Of a stretch of DNA of 44,784 nucleotides, positions 16,775 to 26,258 are shown in pieces. The notes below the pieces were generated by a model that was given only the letters and a program-made list of their open reading frames with translations, had not been told where the DNA came from and did not search any database. Location: IMG/VR virus record IMGVR_UViG_3300037882_001749, positions 1 through 44,784 of that record; one strand, given 5' to 3'. This DNA is from a virus. Numbering within the stretch: position 1 is the first letter of the stretch; every line of letters begins with the position of its first letter. The position numbers were made by a program, and so were the translations under genes.

Positions 16775-18967
16775 TTATACTTGGGTAAACTCAAATGTAG
16801 CGGACGAATTGAGATAGTCGTTAATAATAATAGTTTGCACTGTATCTCCATTGAGCCAAATGTAAAAGGCTGGATCGAGAGGAACCCCGCTCCACGAGTC
16901 TATTGTAAAAGGGCCTCCGGTGTCTGTTCCACTTACAACATTAAGGTTACAAGCTATCTCAACATCACCAGTAGTATCTGTGGTTGAATTAGTTACAAGT
17001 ATTTCCCTAGTAGTTCCTGACGCTACACTTATAGGTGGAACTTGGAAATAAGTTGTTATGTCAATTATGTCTCCGGGCGTGTACGAATCAAATTGTGCAA
17101 CCAAAACACGTGAGCTCGTTCCTGTTCTAAGCCATAGGTAAATAGGTTCTCCAAAAGCCCCAGTTGTATCTAGCAAATACTCCATTAGTTGCGGAGGAGC
17201 TTCGCATGCTTGAGGCTCTATTTTGTAAACGATCTCGTTACCAGTTACGTCGTTGTTTCGGCACGCCGCAAAGCTGTTATCTCTGTCAGCAAATTGAGTT
17301 TGATTGATTGGCTGTGCATAGACGTTTATGCCATGTACCTTAGCTTTTCCAATAACCACCGTTCTAATTTGGAACTGGAATCCTATCTTTTGCGCTTTGT
17401 CGGTAAGCAAATTGCGCTCATCTGTGATTGAAAACGTCTTAATCTGTGGTCTTTCTTGCCCGAGCAGGTTTTTCCATACGTGAGGCGTTGTTCCTTCGGG
17501 GTCGGTTACGTTCGCGCATACCTCAATCCTATCCCAAAATATCCATCTTTGGGAATTATCCGGCCTGAAATAAACTGCTACAGTGCATCCTCCTTCTATG
17601 TCTGAAAGGAAAACATCGCACCTTTGCAGTTCTTTAGGCTCTGTTGCGTTACCCCATGCCCTTACCGGATACTCGGCAATCATGGGCACTGCGGATTCTG
17701 TTAACACAGCTGTACCCGCACACGTGTAAAAAGTGTCTGTTTCTTGCCCTTCAACAAATTCCCACAAACGGTTTTGACCGTCATAGTCAGTAGATATGAC
17801 AAACCCACGTTTTTGCCTGTTAAATTTTCCGGTCAGCAATAGATCAAAAAGAAGGCCGTCCCATTCACCGTCATAGGAAGGAAATGACTTTCCCCTCATG
17901 CTTGAAATAGGAGAAAAATCTAACGCAATTAAGTCACGGAAAGATGTTTGCCCGTACTTGTTGATGAACGGGGACGCCGTCATTATAAGACGGTTTCCAA
18001 AGTAAATGGCAGAACAGTTTGGAAGCCTGCTAACAGACTCGTATTCTGTGATGCGCGATACCTCTTGTGAAAGCGGCGTTAGACCCGGACCTCCAGTTTC
18101 GTCAGCAATGGCCGTTCTGATTGATCTAATGCCCCCATCTCCGTCTCTCCAGTACAAGTCTTGGTTTACCTCGCAAATCCCGTATTGGCCAATAGAACCG
18201 GTACTAAGAAGTAACGGTTGGATAAACCCCGGCATCGTAGCCCACAGGTCACGGTAAGCAATGTCTGCCCTTACCATGTCAGTTCGTTCAAGCCCAAATA
18301 CCGCTAGTGATCCGTACCCAGCAGCTCCGCTGGATGGTAGAAACCGCAGTCCAGTAATTTCCGTTGGAAAATAGAATGCTCCTCCGCCTTGGAAATACTG
18401 CGTTTCCGTAAACTTAAGTTCGGACTGGAATATCTTGGTTTTGATGTCTCCGGCAACCACCTCGTTTGTGTTGATTGCCACCCATAGGCGACCATTCCCG
18501 TACCCCATCATCCGGCCTAATGGAACCTCGCTCTTGAGCGGGTCAGCCCTACGGGCTGTAGAACCGTCATAGATTATTGCGTTTGATTGCCCATCTTGGA
18601 TTACCAATGACCCATCAGTTTCAACCATCCATGCTGTTGTAAGCACTGGAGAGTTGATAAAGGTAAGCGGGATTTCCTCATAGGAAAAATCTGAATCTCT
18701 AACCCCTACGCGAATCCGGTAAATTCTTCCACCAATCTGAACAACAAGCATTCCGTTCTGAATCGAAAAATATGAGCCTCCTTGAACTAGACCTTCTGGC
18801 AAAATAAGGCGCTCACGCATAAATGGACGGGTATGCTGCTTGCCGCCACGTATGCGCCCATTGCGCATCCATGCCAGTTGGTTCTGCGGGATAAGCTCAG
18901 GGTCTAGCGCACTTGAAACGCCTGCCTCACACGTGCTGAATTGCTCAACTAGCCATCCGGGTTGCAT
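16775..18967 (-). CDS. Tail nozzle / tubular protein B-like (gp12-like)
   Basis: A 730-residue beta-rich protein. The N-terminal stretch (EAGVSSALDPELIPQNQLAWM, then NGRIRGGKQHTRPFM) has the pattern of podoviral nozzle proteins, where a D-x-P-x-x-A/Q motif precedes an Arg/Gly-rich loop and R-P-P/F. The next ~400 residues show repeating strand patterns of a beta-propeller. In T7-like virions this protein forms the tail tip below the adaptor. Its position two genes downstream of the adaptor-like protein supports this. Confidence 0.78.
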   Translation of the reverse strand: MQPGWLVEQFSTCEAGVSSALDPELIPQNQLAWMRNGRIRGGKQHTRPFMRERLILPEGLVQGGSYFSIQNGMLVVQIGGRIYRIRVGVRDSDFSYEEIPLTFINSPVLTTAWMVETDGSLVIQDGQSNAIIYDGSTARRADPLKSEVPLGRMMGYGNGRLWVAINTNEVVAGDIKTKIFQSELKFTETQYFQGGGAFYFPTEITGLRFLPSSGAAGYGSLAVFGLERTDMVRADIAYRDLWATMPGFIQPLLLSTGSIGQYGICEVNQDLYWRDGDGGIRSIRTAIADETGGPGLTPLSQEVSRITEYESVSRLPNCSAIYFGNRLIMTASPFINKYGQTSFRDLIALDFSPISSMRGKSFPSYDGEWDGLLFDLLLTGKFNRQKRGFVISTDYDGQNRLWEFVEGQETDTFYTCAGTAVLTESAVPMIAEYPVRAWGNATEPKELQRCDVFLSDIEGGCTVAVYFRPDNSQRWIFWDRIEVCANVTDPEGTTPHVWKNLLGQERPQIKTFSITDERNLLTDKAQKIGFQFQIRTVVIGKAKVHGINVYAQPINQTQFADRDNSFAACRNNDVTGNEIVYKIEPQACEAPPQLMEYLLDTTGAFGEPIYLWLRTGTSSRVLVAQFDSYTPGDIIDITTYFQVPPISVASGTTREILVTNSTTDTTGDVEIACNLNVVSGTDTGGPFTIDSWSGVPLDPAFYIWLNGDTVQTIIINDYLNSSATFEFTQV

Positions 18968-18970
18968 AGG

Positions 18971-19426
18971 TTATTTGAGGACTCTGAATTTCCAAAGTCC
19001 AGAATCTACGGTTTGAATTGTTGTTCCGAAGTTTGAGAGCGTAACCCGACCCCTATTAGGTGCAACTATTTGCGATTGGATAAGAACGGAGGTTCCTATG
19101 AAATTAGGTACTCCGTAAATAATCTGATCTCCAAATGAAGCCCCATTTATTGTGAATTCCTCCGAAACTTGTTCGCCTCCCGGAATTGGGTCTGGATTCC
19201 AATTAAAAGACGTAGAGATAAACGTAGGAATTGAGCTTGGTAGCACAAATACTGGCAACGCTACTGGAACAAAACGGGTACCGTTCCACAGAGGAACTTT
19301 GTTAGCTTGAACTGATGACCATGTGATTTGAGACAAATCAGTCGGCTGTCCTATGCCAGCAGGTTTGCCCGTTATTCCATTCCAAGGAACCGAAGCTGCC
19401 CAGTCTGCTACAGGTACGCGGTTCAT
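18971..19426 (-). CDS. Small putative tail protein, 151 aa
   Basis: The N-terminus (RVPVADWAASVPWNGITGKPAGI) contains the PWNGITGKP-type pattern found near fibre and tail-attachment segments of many phages. The rest is predicted beta sandwich (FTINGASFGDQIIYGVP, VTLSNFGTTIQTVDSGLWKF), similar in feel to a small receptor-binding or tail-decoration domain. It sits between adaptor and nozzle genes. Function not established. Confidence 0.65.
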   Translation of the reverse strand: MNRVPVADWAASVPWNGITGKPAGIGQPTDLSQITWSSVQANKVPLWNGTRFVPVALPVFVLPSSIPTFISTSFNWNPDPIPGGEQVSEEFTINGASFGDQIIYGVPNFIGTSVLIQSQIVAPNRGRVTLSNFGTTIQTVDSGLWKFRVLK

Positions 19427-19431
19427 CAGGC

Positions 19432-20520
19432 TTACCTTACATACGGCATAGTGCCAAACGTTGAACCACCCATAACGGTAATTGGGGGAGTGGTTGTCTT
19501 TCCTCGATAGCTTGCGGCTTCCTTTTGCATGATGTCGATGGCGTTAATCTTATACGCCGCATACCCTTGAGGATCGCTTTGTTCACGCTTGATAAGCGCC
19601 ATCATCATAGCGATCAGTGCAGGAAGGTTAGAAATTATCAGAAAGTCATTGTCGTTAAGGACTGGAATAAACCGTTTCCGACCTCGAACCAAAACCCTAA
19701 GCTCGCCGTTGTTTTGAACAGCATTATTCCCGGTAGTTTCGCTTCCGCAACATGACCAACAAGCAGACACTCCAATAAGGCACTCTTTGAGAGAAGGAAG
19801 AAAATAGGCGTGATAGCTAGGAGCTGTTTCGTTCGGGGTGTATGTCGCCAAAAGAACATCATCGGCAATCGTTCCATTCGATGCCCATAACTTGATGTAC
19901 CCATTCGTAAGAGGCTTAATAACTCCTGTTATGCCTGTAAATACTGCGGTTCCGTAAGTGATGTAAGGCGTAACCGGGTCTAACTCAAACTGCTCTCCCC
20001 ACGCATACGAGGTACCATGCATTGTTCTGACCTGACGGCCATTAGGCGCATTACCTTGAACAATCATCTTAGCCGGAATAATCGCGGTGCCTGAAACTGT
20101 TCCTTCTTCTACTTCTGCCTCAATAAATAAGTTCCACGGGCCATTAGCCTCGTTTGGGAAAATAGTTTGAATTGGTATTTCACCCCTGTCCAAGACGTTA
20201 TCGACCCACTTGCAGGTATTGTCGTTTTGTGGCCCCGGACCGTATTCAACAAACTCAAACCAAGGCGACCGCATCGAGTACGGTCTGTCGTTAATTGCCA
20301 CACCCATGATCCTGTCCAAAAAATACGGCAAAATGATGTGATGGTTTTGAGTCACGAAGTAATACCTATCAACAACCCCCGGCCAGTCTCCCTCATTCAT
20401 CAGCTCTTCTGTAGCCTGATTTAAAAGCATACGGGTACGGTCATCCGTCATAGGATAACCAGTAGTCCCGGCTATCCGGGCCAACTGCTCTTTAACTTGG
20501 GAGAATGTCCGTTGGATCAT
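19432..20520 (-). CDS. Head-tail adaptor / tail tubular protein A-like (gp11-like)
   Basis: A 362-residue protein. The N-terminal helical part (RTRMLLNQATEELMNEGDWPGVVDRYYF) has the typical pattern of podoviral gp11-type adaptors, in which N-x-A-x-x-E-L-x-x-x-G-x-W is followed by an aromatic strand. The C-terminal part contains a helical segment (ALIAMMMALIKREQSDPQGY, AYKINAIDIMQKEAASYRG) that closes the ring. It would bind under the portal and seat the nozzle. The start overlaps the stop of the small membrane protein gene (ATGA at 20517-20520). Confidence 0.78.
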   Translation of the reverse strand: MIQRTFSQVKEQLARIAGTTGYPMTDDRTRMLLNQATEELMNEGDWPGVVDRYYFVTQNHHIILPYFLDRIMGVAINDRPYSMRSPWFEFVEYGPGPQNDNTCKWVDNVLDRGEIPIQTIFPNEANGPWNLFIEAEVEEGTVSGTAIIPAKMIVQGNAPNGRQVRTMHGTSYAWGEQFELDPVTPYITYGTAVFTGITGVIKPLTNGYIKLWASNGTIADDVLLATYTPNETAPSYHAYFLPSLKECLIGVSACWSCCGSETTGNNAVQNNGELRVLVRGRKRFIPVLNDNDFLIISNLPALIAMMMALIKREQSDPQGYAAYKINAIDIMQKEAASYRGKTTTPPITVMGGSTFGTMPYVR

Positions 20521-20837
20521 GGCTTGTTTTTCCCTGAATCTTTGTTGTTTAGGTATCCTCTAATCCACTCTGTATCTCGGCTTACTTTTACAACCTCTGC
20601 AATGAGCTGATTGGTTGTTTGTTCGTTTCGCTCTACGCGGACAATCAAATTTGTAAGCCGTTCTTTTTGTTCTTCTGCTTTGCTTGAATATGCTCCCCAC
20701 GTAATTCCGACCGTACCAATGAAGAGACAAGCAACGATAAAGTCTTTGATGTTTACTCGTTGCCGTGTGATTTCAAAAGGCGATGTACTGTCTGAGCTAT
20801 AGCGGGATTTACCCTGTTTTTCTGTGTGTGATTCCAT
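20517..20837 (-). CDS. Small membrane protein with coiled coil (holin/spanin-like topology)
   Basis: A 106-residue protein with a basic N-terminus, a single transmembrane segment (IVACLFIGTVGITWGAYSS, about residues 34-52) and a charged coiled-coil tail (EEQKERLTNLIVRVERNEQT). This topology fits i-spanin-like (Rz) or XhlA-like lysis proteins, but no endolysin lies nearby, so the role is uncertain. It is located just after the capsid terminator and is coupled to the adaptor gene by an ATGA overlap. Confidence 0.65.
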   Translation of the reverse strand: MESHTEKQGKSRYSSDSTSPFEITRQRVNIKDFIVACLFIGTVGITWGAYSSKAEEQKERLTNLIVRVERNEQTTNQLIAEVVKVSRDTEWIRGYLNNKDSGKNKP

Positions 20838-20851
20838 GAATTGAAGCTGTG

Positions 20852-20898
20852 GAAATAAGAAAAGCCACCCCTCAGCGTTAACTTAAGAGGTGGCTTTC
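20852..20898 (-). terminator. Rho-independent terminator after the capsid gene
   Basis: On the minus strand AAAGCCACC...GGTGGCTTT forms a long stem, followed by TTCTTATTT. It lies just past the capsid stop (20922) and before the small membrane protein gene. Confidence 0.8.
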
Positions 20899-20921
20899 GT
20901 TGAGGGTTAACTAATCTGCAA

Positions 20922-22112
20922 TTACGGGCCGTCGTAAGCAATCGTCAGACCGGCAAAGCCGTTTTCTGGGAAGATTGGCTTTGCAGCAACCCGAATATCC
21001 ATGCGATAGAAACCGTTGTTACCGAGCTGATTGTTGCACATATCGCGGTTGTTAATCCACTGAACTTCGCCAGCGTAGTTCTGAGGATTAAACGAAGCAC
21101 CGGAGAACTGGGTAGGACCACCGGGAGCAACGCGGACTTCATAAATGTCACGAGCCGTAACAGAAAACACTTCGTAAGTAGCGTTACCGCCACGGGAAGG
21201 AGTGTAATACGCAGGGTTAACCTGAAACTTACGGCCTTTGGTTGTGTTAACGTTGATGAACGGAGGAATGAGGCGAAGGGAAGCGTCATACCGTGGGATG
21301 TACTGGTCAATGTTGGGAACAAAACCGTTGATCGAGGTATTGATACCACGGGCGGTAAAGTTCTCAAACGCATCACCCCAGTTAACCGTTTCGCGGGTCA
21401 GGCTGTCAGACTGCCACAGCTTGCGCTTGTAGCCGGGGCCTACGTTAAGGGCATAGGTAGGAGCGCCGCCAGCCATACCAACAGCAAACTGTTCGCCGCC
21501 AACACGGGCAAGCTGGTCATACAGCGAATTCAAATGACACCAGTCAAGCTGGGCCGTAGGAAGCGTAAGGCCCACATCCGCATAGTTATAATCCTGATTG
21601 GTAACTTGATCCAAACCGCAGTTAGCAAGCGTCGATACCTTGGTATCAATCATGCCAATATTCTGCATCTGGTACCACATCGACCACCAGCGGGTACTGT
21701 ACTGGGTCAGGCCTTCTTGAAAAATGCCAAGCTGCTGTTCGGCTTCATAGTCAAACTGAAGGTCGGTCAAACAGATCGTGTTGGTACGAAAAGCGGTGGT
21801 CTGGAGCTGATAGTTACGCTCCTGATAACCGTTCTGCACAAGAGTAGGATCAGGGGCACAGAAATTGCCAGTACCGCTGTTGACGGTGATAGAGCCAATA
21901 GCCGTACCAATAGGGTAATCGGTAGGAAGCTCATACGTGCCAGTAAGCACGCGAGGAATACGGCCTTCGGAGTAATCGTAGGCCATACGTGGGAACATGG
22001 ACATGTAGGGATTATCCATGTAAAACTTGCTGTAAATTCGGCGGTCAAACTGGTTGATCGTCGAAGCAAAGAGATTATTAACGTCTGTCAGTGAGGGGCA
22101 GTAGGATGCCAT
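20922..22112 (-). CDS. Major capsid protein
   Basis: A 396-residue protein without enzymatic motifs, with an aromatic- and Pro-rich N-terminus (RRIYSKFYMDNPYMSMFPRM), a conserved-looking core (QERNYQLQTTAFRTNTICLTD) and a predicted beta-rich C-terminus (FYRMDIRVAAKPIFPENGFA). Position right after the scaffold-like gene and before head-tail genes is the standard place for the capsid gene, and its length fits HK97-fold capsids. It stands alone between two terminators, as expected for a highly expressed product. Identity is inferred from context and composition. Confidence 0.8.
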   Translation of the reverse strand: MASYCPSLTDVNNLFASTINQFDRRIYSKFYMDNPYMSMFPRMAYDYSEGRIPRVLTGTYELPTDYPIGTAIGSITVNSGTGNFCAPDPTLVQNGYQERNYQLQTTAFRTNTICLTDLQFDYEAEQQLGIFQEGLTQYSTRWWSMWYQMQNIGMIDTKVSTLANCGLDQVTNQDYNYADVGLTLPTAQLDWCHLNSLYDQLARVGGEQFAVGMAGGAPTYALNVGPGYKRKLWQSDSLTRETVNWGDAFENFTARGINTSINGFVPNIDQYIPRYDASLRLIPPFINVNTTKGRKFQVNPAYYTPSRGGNATYEVFSVTARDIYEVRVAPGGPTQFSGASFNPQNYAGEVQWINNRDMCNNQLGNNGFYRMDIRVAAKPIFPENGFAGLTIAYDGP

Positions 22113-22148
22113 TGTAGTAAAAAATTAAGGTTAAGTTAAACGTAATCA

Positions 22149-22182
22149 GAGTGCGTGTTAATGGCTGGGCCATTACCCACTC
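22149..22182 (-). promoter_or_regulatory. Stem-loop in the capsid gene leader
   Basis: GAGTG(22149-22153) pairs with CACTC(22178-22182), and the inner stem TAATGGC/GCCATTA is perfect. It lies about 40 bp upstream of the capsid start with no T-run, so it is more likely an mRNA leader structure or processing site than a terminator. Confidence 0.45.
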
Positions 22183-22282
22183 TCGCTAGGCGTCACCTTG
22201 CGTTTAAGACTTGTCGTTCCGGTAGGCCAATGCCGGTTAAGCCTGTGCCCAAATAGTTTGTTCAGTGTTTTGCATTTGGCAA

Positions 22283-22319
22283 GAAAAAACCCGACTCCTT
22301 GTAAAAGAAGCCGGGTTCT
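22283..22319 (-). terminator. Rho-independent terminator after the scaffold gene
   Basis: On the minus strand GAACCCGGCTTC...GAGTCGGGTT forms the stem, followed by TTTTTTC. It ends transcription after the scaffold-like gene, so capsid transcription either reads through or restarts here. Confidence 0.85.
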
Positions 22320-22389
22320 CACCAGAATCACTTAGTTTCTATGCCTATGAACACATGAGCATCAGCCAGGGGCTGATTCACGTTAAGAT

Positions 22390-23784
22390 TTACTGGCGAC
22401 GATAGGTTTGTCTAACCATTTCTTTAAGCGATGAAGGTTTCTCTGTCTGCTGACTGTTTGAACTTGGTGCCGTAGCTGAGTCAACAATCCCGGGACGCTT
22501 TGCCTGTAATTGCTTCAATTTGTCGGTCAATTCTGCAATCGTAGCCTTAGCATCTTGGTAATCCTTTACCATTCGTGGGATAGCATGATTAGTGTAAAGG
22601 TCGTACTGCGCTGCTTTAAACGCGAGCGCCGCAGACGTCTTTTCATCGGACGGAGAAAATGCGTATCGTTCTGCCTGCGTCTTAATCTGAGATACGGCCT
22701 TGTTAAACTCTTCCAGCGACTGCTTTTCCTCGGGATCAAGGCTTTCAGGAATCTCGTATGGCTTAAGCATCCAAGATTTGTTTTCTTTTACAACTTCCTC
22801 AAATGCCTGCCGACTCTTGATTTCAGACTGTTGTTTGAGTGCCTGAGCCATTTCACCGTATTTACCAACGGCTTGCTTCGATGCTTCGGTGACTTTTTGA
22901 AGGTCTCGCATGGTAGCACGGATTTCTCCGGCATCGTATGAGTTAAGGCGATCCTCAAGCTCACTCATCGCTTTTGCATACTCGCCACGGGGCTTAGAAA
23001 GCATTCCATCAATGTCCACGCCTTCAACTCCGTTATCGGCTAGTATTTGGATTACCTGCGCCTTAAGCTGTTCCCGAGGCTCTACAAAGTTCTTACGATA
23101 CTCAGGGTGTGACTGGTAATCGAGTAGGGCAAGTCGGTCTAATGCTTTACGGTGTTCTTCCTTGAGGCGGTTTACTTCGGATGGGTCAGCCGTTACCTCG
23201 CGGTACTTGTTCAATTCCTCAGCAGCTTTCTTCTCTTTTGCCTCAAGGTCTTGAATCTTCTTTGTCAGTTCTTCCTGCCGTTGTTTTGCCGCCGCTTTTG
23301 CCGCTTTCCAGTCGTTTTCTTTGGCATTTGCAAACGGGTCTGAATCTGATGCCTCTGCCTCTAAGGCAGGCGTTTCTTTTTCTGATTTAGCAGGTTTATC
23401 GGTTTCTTTTTCAAGCTCGTTAGCCGCAGGTAGTTTAGACCATACATCAGTAACGGACTTCTTTAGTTCGTCTTTTCGAGTAACCCGAGGATCAGGTTTC
23501 TTTGACTTTTCCTCGTTAGATTCTTTTGCCGCAGGATTTGCTTCTGCTTCAGGTTCTTCTGCCCGCGTATCCCGGTTAAGAATTGTTGGCTTAGTCTCGC
23601 TTGGAATTGTAGAAGGACGCGGTTTAAACGCATTCTGAACAATGTCTCCAAGGCTGGGCTCAGAAGCAGGAGGCGTTGAAGCCTTTTGGTCTTTAGAAGA
23701 AACGTAAGGAGTTCCGTTCTTAACGGACTTAGGAGAACTTTGCTGGGCTGGCGCATCTGTGGCCATCATTGAGTCTATATTCAT
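22390..23784 (-). CDS. Capsid scaffold-like protein
   Basis: A 464-residue, highly charged, Lys/Glu/Ala/Pro-rich protein. The first ~170 residues look disordered (SKDQKASTPPASEPSLGD; ESNEEKSKKPDPRVTRKDEL). A long coiled coil follows (KIQDLEAKEKKAAEELNKY; ATMRDLQKVTEASKQAVGK). A short basic end (VRQTYRRQ) could bind the capsid shell, as in known scaffolds. Its place between portal and capsid supports scaffold function. The start overlaps the previous gene's stop (ATGA). Confidence 0.78.
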   Translation of the reverse strand: MNIDSMMATDAPAQQSSPKSVKNGTPYVSSKDQKASTPPASEPSLGDIVQNAFKPRPSTIPSETKPTILNRDTRAEEPEAEANPAAKESNEEKSKKPDPRVTRKDELKKSVTDVWSKLPAANELEKETDKPAKSEKETPALEAEASDSDPFANAKENDWKAAKAAAKQRQEELTKKIQDLEAKEKKAAEELNKYREVTADPSEVNRLKEEHRKALDRLALLDYQSHPEYRKNFVEPREQLKAQVIQILADNGVEGVDIDGMLSKPRGEYAKAMSELEDRLNSYDAGEIRATMRDLQKVTEASKQAVGKYGEMAQALKQQSEIKSRQAFEEVVKENKSWMLKPYEIPESLDPEEKQSLEEFNKAVSQIKTQAERYAFSPSDEKTSAALAFKAAQYDLYTNHAIPRMVKDYQDAKATIAELTDKLKQLQAKRPGIVDSATAPSSNSQQTEKPSSLKEMVRQTYRRQ

Positions 23785-24131
23785 GTTCCGGGTTCTTGAT
23801 ATTGTTCAGTTACTACTTGGGTTGGTTTGGAAATTCGTTCCTCTGCCTGCCTAAAAAATGCCGCTTCAAACATTTCCCATCCTTGAAGCTGATGTAGTCG
23901 GTTTACCGACATTGCTTGAGCGTGCTCATTCCAGTTCGATACGCCACCCGGAACAACATTGGTTGAAGGTTTATCGCAATAGGCATTCTTGATTAGCTTT
24001 ACTCCAAGAGGTGAAGTTATGAATTTCCTGAATTCTTCGCGTTCTTTAAGGCTTAAAGCTTCGCGCGGATAAACCGGGAAAAGCCGTGGCGGATCGTAAG
24101 GTTTGATCGTTTCTTTCTTAGGTCGTGGCAT
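23781..24131 (-). CDS. Hypothetical head-region protein, 116 aa
   Basis: A small basic/aromatic protein (MPRPKKETIKPYDPPRLFPVYPREAL...LKEREEFRKFITSPLGVKLI). The central helix and QGWEMFEAAFFRQAEE segment have no motif I recognise. It lies between portal and scaffold genes, three bases after the portal stop, and overlaps the scaffold start by four bases. Likely head-assembly related by position; function not known. Confidence 0.7.
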   Translation of the reverse strand: MPRPKKETIKPYDPPRLFPVYPREALSLKEREEFRKFITSPLGVKLIKNAYCDKPSTNVVPGGVSNWNEHAQAMSVNRLHQLQGWEMFEAAFFRQAEERISKPTQVVTEQYQEPGT

Positions 24132-24134
24132 AGA

Positions 24135-26210
24135 TTACATGGGTGGCTGTTGTGACATTTGCGCCATAGCCGCCTGTTGCTGTTGATTCTGGGCTTCTGC
24201 CTGCTGATTTTGCATCCGGGTAAGGATACCCCTTGCAATGCTTTGAATGGCCGTAAAACGCGGCCAAAGGGCCTTGTAGGCGTCTTTCTTGGTCGTGTCT
24301 GATTTAAGGTACTCAAAGTGTTTCCCGGTATGCTCAAGAGAGATGACCATTGCAGGAATTGTCTCTTGGTTAATCTGCCCTCCACTTTGCGTGTATTGCA
24401 GCACAATCTGGTCAAGAGGCTTAAGGTGCTCGTCAATGTGTTCTGGATGCGCGTCAGACGGATCAACCGGCAAATCCATGCCTTGACCAAAATCACCATT
24501 CTCCATCATGGCCTGACGGCGCTGCATCGGATTGCTGTCAACGCCGACAGGAAGAAGGGCGTTACCGGGGCGGGCTGCATCAGCGCCAAACTCGTTACTG
24601 ATGTAATTTTCCAAGAACCAACGTCCATTTACGCCGGGAGCACCGGAAAGTGCCATAGCTTGCTGAAACTTCATCGCCCGTACCGCAGGGTTAGCAAGAC
24701 CCGCAGAAGCACCCGTTGTTACGGTCATGAAGGATTCCTCAATGACTTTCTTTGGCACACCACGTTCAATGCATCGCTCTTTGAACCGTTTAGCATCTTC
24801 GTGTTGATTACCCTTCTTGCAAAGACGCTTAAGGCATTGACCAAAGATGTTTTCACCTACTTGCGATAGATAAATAGCCATAGATGCCTCCATGACCTCT
24901 CCTTGCATTGATGCGAGAATCTTAGCCTGCGTCGCAGTATCGCTCTGGTTAATTTGCTGTTGTTGCTGGCGATAAACAGAATTGTTGCTGGCATTGTTCT
25001 GTTCTAGCATTTCCAACACTTGCAAGCCCTGCGAATACTGAGGATACGTCGTAAGCTGGGTTAGCCCATTAGGGAAAAGGTTTACGCCGCCGTACTGCTC
25101 GATAGGAGGCGTTTCATCCGGCGTATTAGACGTACGCACAAAGTTAAGGCTCATGGCCATTGAAGCGCCGTCAACCATGCGGCTCTTCATGCGATTAAGC
25201 AAGATGCTGTAATGGTAGTTCTTAACCCCAAACCCTTTGATCGAGTGAATCATTGAGCTGCTTCCGGTATCGTAGAACACACAGCCAATGATGTCCTGAA
25301 AGTTTTCCGCGTATTCCTCACTGCAAAAGATGAAATCATCATCCGATCCTGTGCTCTGAATCGTGAATGCGTAACAACCAATCTTGCCGTTAAACTGCTT
25401 AACAAACAGCCAAACTATGTCGATAGGCTGCATTTCGGAGCTGATAACAATGTCGTTGTTAACAAGCATGTCCTGATACTTTGTAAAATCACGTCCATCC
25501 CATGCCACTCCATCTTTGGCATAAATAATTGCCGATTTGATCGCATTGGCATTCCAACCCACGTATTCCGATTCCTTACGTGTCTTTGAGTTGCGAATCT
25601 TGGAATACAAATCAGTTGCTGAAGTTCCTTTAACCAAAGCCACGCATTCCCATTCGTCTTGGCTCATCTTAGCATCCATCGGGAAATATACCCGTTGAAC
25701 GTTAACGGCCTTAAACCGTGGATTGTTTGCATCTTCCCACATGACCATGCCGGGACCAAAGTCCACAAAGTCCTTAGCCATCCGCATGTACTGGACAAAG
25801 TAATCCTGATGCCACCGCTTTACCCAACGGTTAAATTCCTCCTCAATTACTCCCTGCCAAAGATTAGTATCGGTAGATGTCTCGTCTATCTGCACCGAAA
25901 TAAGGCGAGGGGCACTGTTCACACCGCGCCAGTAAGGAAGAAGTGTCCGATCTCGTGCCGCCTGAGCATCGCCAAAGTTAACATTGGTCTGCCAGCCCAT
26001 GCCTTGTTTGATTAGCTCTTGAGGATTGTACGGCCTTCCTCCCTCAAGCTGGTTGCGGGTATTTGCAAAGGTAGATGACCTAAGCGTATTTTGGTAAAGA
26101 TACTTGGTGTAAAGCGAACGTGCGTCAGCAACGGATTTAATGCGGCGCTCATCTTCGACCTCCGTAAATTGTTGGTCGATCATAGGAGCAGGAGTGGTAG
26201 GCTTTGCCAT
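24135..26210 (-). CDS. Portal protein
   Basis: A 691-residue protein of the size of podoviral portals. It starts with a disordered tail, then helical segments (DARSLYTKYLYQNTLRSSTF; LIKQGMGWQTNVNFGDAQAA), a wing region with mixed strands (PGMVMWEDANNPRFKAVNVQ), and a C-terminal helical crown with a Gln-rich end (QQAEAQNQQQQAAMAQ). The NVNFGD and DFVDFGPGM patterns are familiar from large phage portals. It would form the dodecameric DNA channel to which terminase docks. Glycan-island genes separate it from terL, an unusual interruption. Confidence 0.82.
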   Translation of the reverse strand: MAKPTTPAPMIDQQFTEVEDERRIKSVADARSLYTKYLYQNTLRSSTFANTRNQLEGGRPYNPQELIKQGMGWQTNVNFGDAQAARDRTLLPYWRGVNSAPRLISVQIDETSTDTNLWQGVIEEEFNRWVKRWHQDYFVQYMRMAKDFVDFGPGMVMWEDANNPRFKAVNVQRVYFPMDAKMSQDEWECVALVKGTSATDLYSKIRNSKTRKESEYVGWNANAIKSAIIYAKDGVAWDGRDFTKYQDMLVNNDIVISSEMQPIDIVWLFVKQFNGKIGCYAFTIQSTGSDDDFIFCSEEYAENFQDIIGCVFYDTGSSSMIHSIKGFGVKNYHYSILLNRMKSRMVDGASMAMSLNFVRTSNTPDETPPIEQYGGVNLFPNGLTQLTTYPQYSQGLQVLEMLEQNNASNNSVYRQQQQQINQSDTATQAKILASMQGEVMEASMAIYLSQVGENIFGQCLKRLCKKGNQHEDAKRFKERCIERGVPKKVIEESFMTVTTGASAGLANPAVRAMKFQQAMALSGAPGVNGRWFLENYISNEFGADAARPGNALLPVGVDSNPMQRRQAMMENGDFGQGMDLPVDPSDAHPEHIDEHLKPLDQIVLQYTQSGGQINQETIPAMVISLEHTGKHFEYLKSDTTKKDAYKALWPRFTAIQSIARGILTRMQNQQAEAQNQQQQAAMAQMSQQPPM

Positions 26211-26258
26211 AAATAGTGGGTGTTGTGCCGCTAGTCGTTGTTTGTTTCCCTAGGCAAG

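Larger units (their letters stand above)
22113..22389 (-). other. 277-bp gap between scaffold and capsid genes
   Basis: No coding frame seen. It holds a terminator (22283-22319) on the scaffold side and a stem-loop on the capsid side. A promoter for the capsid gene is expected between them, but I cannot point to convincing -35/-10 boxes. Confidence 0.6.

Noticed and set aside
21534-22094. Long plus-strand frame (186 codons) opposite the capsid gene
   Set aside because: Antisense shadow; the capsid frame has better composition, a leader and a terminator.
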